From Whalleya microplaca (taxonomy: Eukaryota > Ascomycota > Sordariomycetes > Xylariales > Xylariaceae), in NCBI GenBank assembly GCA_022497155.1, contig MU385774.1:124001-188000 (forward strand): a stretch of 64,000 bases of DNA, in the 5' to 3' direction. Both the position numbers and the translations under genes were made by a program. Positions 58,628 through 64,000 of this stretch are shown here, piece after piece. The stretch's first letter is position 1. The number at the start of each line of letters is the position of its first letter. The notes beneath the pieces are model-generated. The model had not been told where the DNA came from, searched no databases, and was given only the letters and a program-made list of their open reading frames with translations.

Positions 58628-61600
58628 ATGAGGGAAAATCACTGTTAACGATACCCAGAATTGTCTTGATAAATTCATATGCCCATAAGCCAAAGTTGCA
58701 TACATAGTTCGTATCGGTTCAAATCAGTGCCGTTGTTCCATGCCTAAGCAAGTCTTAACCCTGGATTACCTCTAGAATGAAACGGTATATCTTCAAACGC
58801 TTCACTAGTTATCCGGAAACCTAGTATCAGTAGAGAGCACTTGAAAATCTGCGCATATTGTATTCTAACTGTTCAATTCATCGAAGTAGGAACAAATCCG
58901 TTCATGCGCCTTGACTTACTATCGATAGTTGCCTGAGATTCCATCTTCTCGCCCCCTCACACTGTCTTTACCAGGAGTAGGCTTCTTCAAGAGTTTCCGT
59001 CTCTAATCCCGGCTGACATCCCGTCCATGAAATTCCAACTCTCAGCTTATTACCCATCAGCAACTATGGTCGCTGTCTATGTTGAAATACAGGGTTAATG
59101 AGGCTTAGATTGACTTGAAGTTCAGCTATTCTAGAGTAGCAGATGGCCCGTTATATACACAATGCTACTATTCGTGCCTTGTACTGTACCAGTCCTTGAC
59201 TCTCAATTCAACAGTCTAATTGCATCCCGGATGTTTCGTTTCTCCCCAGGATTTATCCGAATTTCGTGACGACACTGTCTGATATCTTGGTCCTTTTCCT
59301 GAACCGTCATCAGTCCCAACTCTGAGGCGAGGTACTGTCGTGTCCCTGCGTAGTGGACTGTCCCTGTGCCGGCAGCGAATCGTGTTGGGAATCCCTGAAG
59401 TGGTAGCGCGATAGCGCGATAGTGCGACTTTGGGACAACTGGCCGGCTCCCTGCTTACGCAAGCGGAAAGGCAGGGGTCGATGAAACTCATGGCCAGTGC
59501 GCAGCTAGTCTATGGACAATAGGAATCTCTACTGAAGCCTAGCCTGGTGTCTGAAGTTCATTTCTAGAAGTCTGGCCTAAATTTCGAAGCCAAGCACGGG
59601 TTCAAGGAATTCTACTACCTTAGATGACCTGTGCCATTCCGGGCGACATATTTCCCATAACAAGGATGTGCTGATAGACAACGACTTGTAAATATATACA
59701 CATCGCTGAACATGCAATGAAGCATGTAGAAGAATGAGTGAGGATAATTGTCTATGGGTCTGAAGGGCGAGAAGATAGACTCAATTCCTCAAGGTTTTAT
59801 ACTCTTACTTCTAATCACGTGTACTCTTCACCAGAACCTGATGAGACAGAATTCATGAGTCCATGGATATGGTATGAAGAGTCTACAATCGATAATGTCT
59901 TTATTGTATGAACTACCAGTAGTCCAGCTGTCCGCAATTGGGGGGAGGGCGGGGTAACATTGCCGTATAATCCGGGGCGTCTTTAGATATGATCAATTCG
60001 TTTCAAGTTGCTTTTACGGTAGTACAGCGATGCGGCAATATAAGGAGTTAACTTATGGAAGATGGCGACTAGGTACGAGATACATAAACTCGTTTCATAA
60101 TTCAATGATTTTGAGCCAAGGACCTTGAGTTATCCTGGAGATACGAGTTACGCTACATCATTGGATGGGATCTATCACACTGGGACAATGATCATTATGT
60201 GTACCTTGCACTTATGAGCATCAAAGTATTGTCGGTGACAATCATGTAACAATTCCCATGAAATATATCAAGTTAAACCCTAGAACTTGCATATGTTTCA
60301 CATTAAGATGTTTTGTATTGATGAAGTCAACGTGACGACATAATCCCCTGGTAATTCTCATAGATAATAATATGTGAAGGAAGATGCAGAGTGAAGACAC
60401 GACACACTTAGTAGGGAAGCCGAAGAAGTTAAAAGGAACTCGGAATTTGATATAACTACGGAGAATATACTAAAGGAGCCTCTGAGAAATGTAAAATCAG
60501 GGTATCACTCCTACTAAAACTTATTTTCGTCAGGTTCTAAGAGGCATGCATAAGAGGACTCGCAACGTAGCGGGGAGACATGTATACATATCAGTTGAGG
60601 TTTATTGATATCCGCTAGATAGTTATTCTACGTTAACTACATCTGACTTATGTTTCTATTTGTGTTCTTAAACTTAAGTATCCATATCTAGGTTGTGTAC
60701 TAGTATACTGTCACGATAATAGGGGTATGAAAGATCCGAAGGATCTTAGATCTTTACACAATTTTACTAGAGTGATCACGGCAGCACCTAAATGATCTTT
60801 GCACACACTGTAACTGTGATATATACTGTATAGATGGACATATCACATACCTCAAGTTATGAGAGGCTACATATATGAACAGGAACGGCGCAGCTCAAGT
60901 ACACTTTTACTCATATTTTCTCAAACTCCCTACATAATATATGTTACACCATGAAAGGACTACAGCCTAGCATCAACGGGGGTTTTTGGCAAGATAGGTC
61001 CATATGGAGGAATGCCTTCGTTTTATTAGGCACGAGAAAACTGGGATTCAATCTAATGTGAACAAGGCACTATTTCATAATTATGTTTGTGTATGATGAG
61101 CATTTAGATCAAATGGAGAGAAGTCAATAGTAGCTGAGACCTTTCATAAGTGAGAACTAGCTGTGGATTAAATACTGCTGCTTCTGCTAGGTATCAGGGT
61201 GAACTTACTGGTGATTCCTCATGTTGGAACTATAGTTGGAAAACTCGTATTACACATTTGTGGCATGTCGTCCTAAGCTTTCATATCTTCCGTTCCCGGA
61301 TGGTTTCCGATTACAATGTTTGTGACTCGGACTGGTAAGTTCTTTCCGGATTCCTCAAATGCCTTGTTGCTTATGAGAGATGTGAAGTGCGTTAGATAAC
61401 CCCCTGGAAACATTATAGAAACTTATGCCTATATAAGCAGGGACCTGACCAGACCCGATAAGTGAGTGAACGCCGATAAAGTAAATCAAGTACAGCTTAG
61501 GTGAAGAGGCACATATGAACTCAGTGGGGCGGACTTTTCCACGAAGCGCAAGAACCGATCAAAAAGAACTCTATATTGAGTTATAGACCTCGACTGTTAG

Positions 61601-62548
61601 AACAGCAGGGTTTAGCTTAACTGTGGGTTACTTACCATTGTGAGTGGGTTTATAGGAATTTGCGGAGAGAATGAGTAGTACTATATGATAATACCAGGCT
61701 TCTGATTCGCTTACCTACTAGTCCGAAAGCGTAGATCCGACTACTTATTATGGCTCCGTATTGCTAAAGACCGTTCCGTCCAGTGTAACACAGGCGGGGC
61801 ACTTATCCGTACTCGGCACGATGTGGGATGATTGACTATGTCTCTCAATCCTACTCCTCAGTAAGTGTCTAATGTGAGCTAGATTATAACAACGGAACTC
61901 TATATATCACAATAGGTGTCACGATATCCTTGGAGCAAACATTACCTTGGGAGGCAAGTTATAGATGATGCTAACTGAAATCCCACATCGAAGCGCAAAC
62001 TTCGTATTTCAGTTTAATAAGACATTGGTCTAGAACCTCCTACACAAAGATCTTCAAGAGGGGATGCTGCTTCGTTTAGATATCCAGGCCCGCTTCAGGC
62101 TAGCGTTGCCGCTTGCATGCATGAGGGATATGCATATATGCACCCAAATACCATATTCTCGACTAACAATAGGAGTTGATTGGCCATTCACACATAAGCT
62201 TCTCCTGAATACGTCAGGAAGGCTCACATGATGTGATAACGTATGCGTGCTGAATATATGCCAATCCATATACTTGTTATGCGTCCAGTCTTATCAGTCT
62301 TGGAGACACACACCGCAACAAAGGTTGTGGTGAGTTGATTGATGCAGTACAAATGCTGACGTCCGGAACCCGAACTCAAGTTTTAGCTGATATGTTTCGA
62401 GTTCTTCGAAGTGTTCTATATTTTATCCACTTGCTTGAACCTAAAACTGTGACATCTCTTATACACTGAGCTCATGTCTAATTGATATTTCCGTGGATGG
62501 CTGCAGAACCCAGTTAGCTTGTCTTTCCAACTTTAGAGATATTTCACC
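58628..62548. other. AT-rich gene-poor region
   Basis: About 3.9 kb with no supportable gene. It contains an LTR-like repeat copy at 60709-60832. The ORFs present are short and lack motifs. The region just before 62549 should be the P450 promoter; no clear element was found. Confidence 0.5.
60709..60832 (+). repeat. LTR-like repeat copy
   Basis: Starts TGTCACGATAATAGGGG and runs to about CACACTGTAACTGTGAT. It matches the reversed sequence at 41547-42073 (minus the solo LTR there) and a decayed copy at 18773-18842. The uninterrupted block around AGTGATCACGGCAGCACC is the target site into which the solo LTR inserted in the other copy. Confidence 0.55.
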
Positions 62549-64000
62549 ATGGCTTTGCTCAATTTGGACTTGTCAACCGGCGGGTTTTGGCTTCTAGTAT
62601 GCACTGTGGCAGTTATTTACTACCTAATCTCAGCTTTCACTACATGGTATCGCCTTCGAAATATCCCAGGCCCCTTTCTAGCTTCATTTTCGTATCTATG
62701 GCTGGCAAGGGTCGCAAATAGTGGCAAACAGTTTTGGGTGTACCGCAATATGTACAAGAGATACGGTCCTCTCATCAGAGTTGGCCCTAATGAGCTTTCT
62801 ACTGATGACCCTGAAGTGATCAGGAAGATGAATTCAGCCCGCAGCTTTTATGGAAGAGACCCTGTAAGTTAGTTCCTATGGGCCCTAACTCTCTATACTA
62901 AAATGGGTTGCCTCCTTAATATTTCCTGTTTCTTCACTTCACTTTAGGGATTGAGACTCTTGGTTCAATAAAAACTGACCTTGAGCACCGTAGTGGTATC
63001 TAGCAGCACGATTTGATCCTTACCATGATAACGTTTTCACTATGCTTCAGGCTGGTCCACATGACAAATTCAAAGCCAAAATAGCTGGAGCGTATGGAGG
63101 CCGTGAGACACCAGCTCTAGAGCCTGGGATTGACGATCAGATCAATGCCCTCATTGACTTGATTCGCCGCAAGTATGTATCAGACGACAACACGAGCTCA
63201 CTACGTCGCGTTGACTTCGCCGAAATAACGTCCTTCTATACTATGGATGTGATCACTAGGTCGGCTTTTGGACAGGAATTCGGATGCTTAAAGACAGACT
63301 CAGACGTACATGGGTTCCTTGAAGGTGTGAAAGAAAGCTGGGCTGGACTAGCAATAGCCCTCGACGTACCATGGATTAGAAATATTCTATTCTCCCCACT
63401 ATTCTTGAAATTCTTGGGACCGAGAACAACGGATTCGACTGGAATGGGGAAGTTGATGGGGTATGTTAGCAAGTCATATGAATTATTTGTTATACACGTG
63501 ATTCACTGTGCTGATACCGTATAGGATAGCTGAAGAAGTTGTGGCCAAACGGTTTGCATCAAATATGGAGGGTAAAAGGGACATGCTAGTGAGTTTCGGC
63601 TATGCCGGCTATAACATATAAGTCGTTAATTAATACTATGTATATAGGGATCATTCATTAGCCACGGGTTGGACCGACAGGAATGCGAGACTGAAGCGCT
63701 TTTCATGATTATTGCTGGTTTCGAAAATACCGCCTCCGTCATTCGAACTGCCTTCCTCTACTTAATGGCTTGCCCGCGAGTATATCAGAAGTTTAAGACA
63801 GTCATCATGGAGGTTTCTCGCAAGGGCGAGGTCTCCAGCCCGATCACGTTGGAACAGGCAAGGAAGATCCCCTACTTGCAGGTCAGTGTTCCTACATAGC
63901 CAGCTAACCATTATTGTATTGAGCTTACAACTGTCCCACACCCTCGACTCGTTGTGAATGACTGTTTTTTTGTGCTAACCAAGTAGTAGGCAGTAATTTA
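62549..64000 (+). CDS. cytochrome P450 monooxygenase (5' part, cut by window end)
   Basis: Exons 62549-62863, 62994-63460, 63525-63588, 63648-63881, and a fifth starting at 63990 (encoding AVI...), all in phase. Visible: an N-terminal membrane anchor FWLLVCTVAVIYYLISAF; the RNIPGPFLASF proline hinge; YGPLIRVGPNELSTDDPEVI; FYGRDPWYLAARFDPYHDNVF joined across intron 1; the I-helix oxygen-binding motif AGFENTAS in exon 4; then EQARKIPYLQ, continuing AVI at the next exon. The ExxR, PERF and heme Cys regions lie beyond the window. It resembles fungal class II ER P450s of the pisatin-demethylase-like broad group; substrate unknown. The ATG at 62549 was chosen because it sits directly before the anchor. 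Confidence 0.92.

Noticed and set aside
1..64000. CRISPR array, rRNA genes, telomere repeats
   Set aside because: No regularly spaced direct repeats with unique spacers, no rRNA-like segments and no TTAGGG arrays were seen; the DNA is eukaryotic and internal to a chromosome.

Overview
The window is nuclear DNA of a filamentous ascomycete, most likely a Sordariomycete. I infer this from short (48-160 nt) spliceosomal introns with GTANGT-type donors and CTAAC/CTGAC branch sites, GC-rich coding exons in AT-richer intergenic DNA, and typical fungal families: a Zn2Cys6 regulator, an Anp1-type mannosyltransferase, a gEgh16 secreted protein, a Helo-like/NACHT NLR and a fungal P450. I rebuilt exon structures by hand. 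For each spliced gene I checked that the exon lengths sum to a multiple of three and that junction codons restore family motifs.

Layout. 1-11 kb: a HEI10/CCNB1IP1-like meiotic RING protein (minus, frame broken by one base), a small orphan ORF, a long gene-poor stretch, then a 766-aa Zn2Cys6 transcription factor (minus). 11-24 kb: mostly gene-poor, holding the regulatory subunit of the NEDD8 E1 (ULA1/NAE1, minus) and one Ser/Pro-rich orphan. 24-37 kb: a compact plus-strand run of a 14-TM MFS transporter, a Golgi mannosyltransferase (ANP1 type), a large Sec7-domain Arf-GEF (GBF1/Gea type) and a U1A/U2B''-type snRNP protein. 38-43 kb: an accessory pocket with a disrupted NLR (STAND) gene, LTR-derived repeats (one a solo LTR nested in an older repeat) and a tRNA-Ser(AGA). 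43-48 kb: a head-to-head pair of housekeeping genes, V-ATPase subunit D (VMA8, with two micro-exons) and splicing factor SYF1. 49-54 kb: a frame-disrupted F-box/ankyrin-like gene with a heptad-repeat tail, a conserved small fungal protein, a weak orphan and a gEgh16 secreted protein. 56-59 kb: CCA-adding enzyme with several in-frame starts. 62.5 kb to the end: the 5' part of a cytochrome P450 that runs off the window.

There is no obvious gene cluster. Conserved core genes (protein neddylation, early secretion and Golgi mannosylation, splicing, vacuolar acidification, tRNA maturation) alternate with accessory islands where orphans, repeats and broken genes collect. Three accessory or meiotic genes each carry a single-base frame break, two at runs of identical bases. 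These could be real gene decay or consensus errors, and sequence alone cannot decide.
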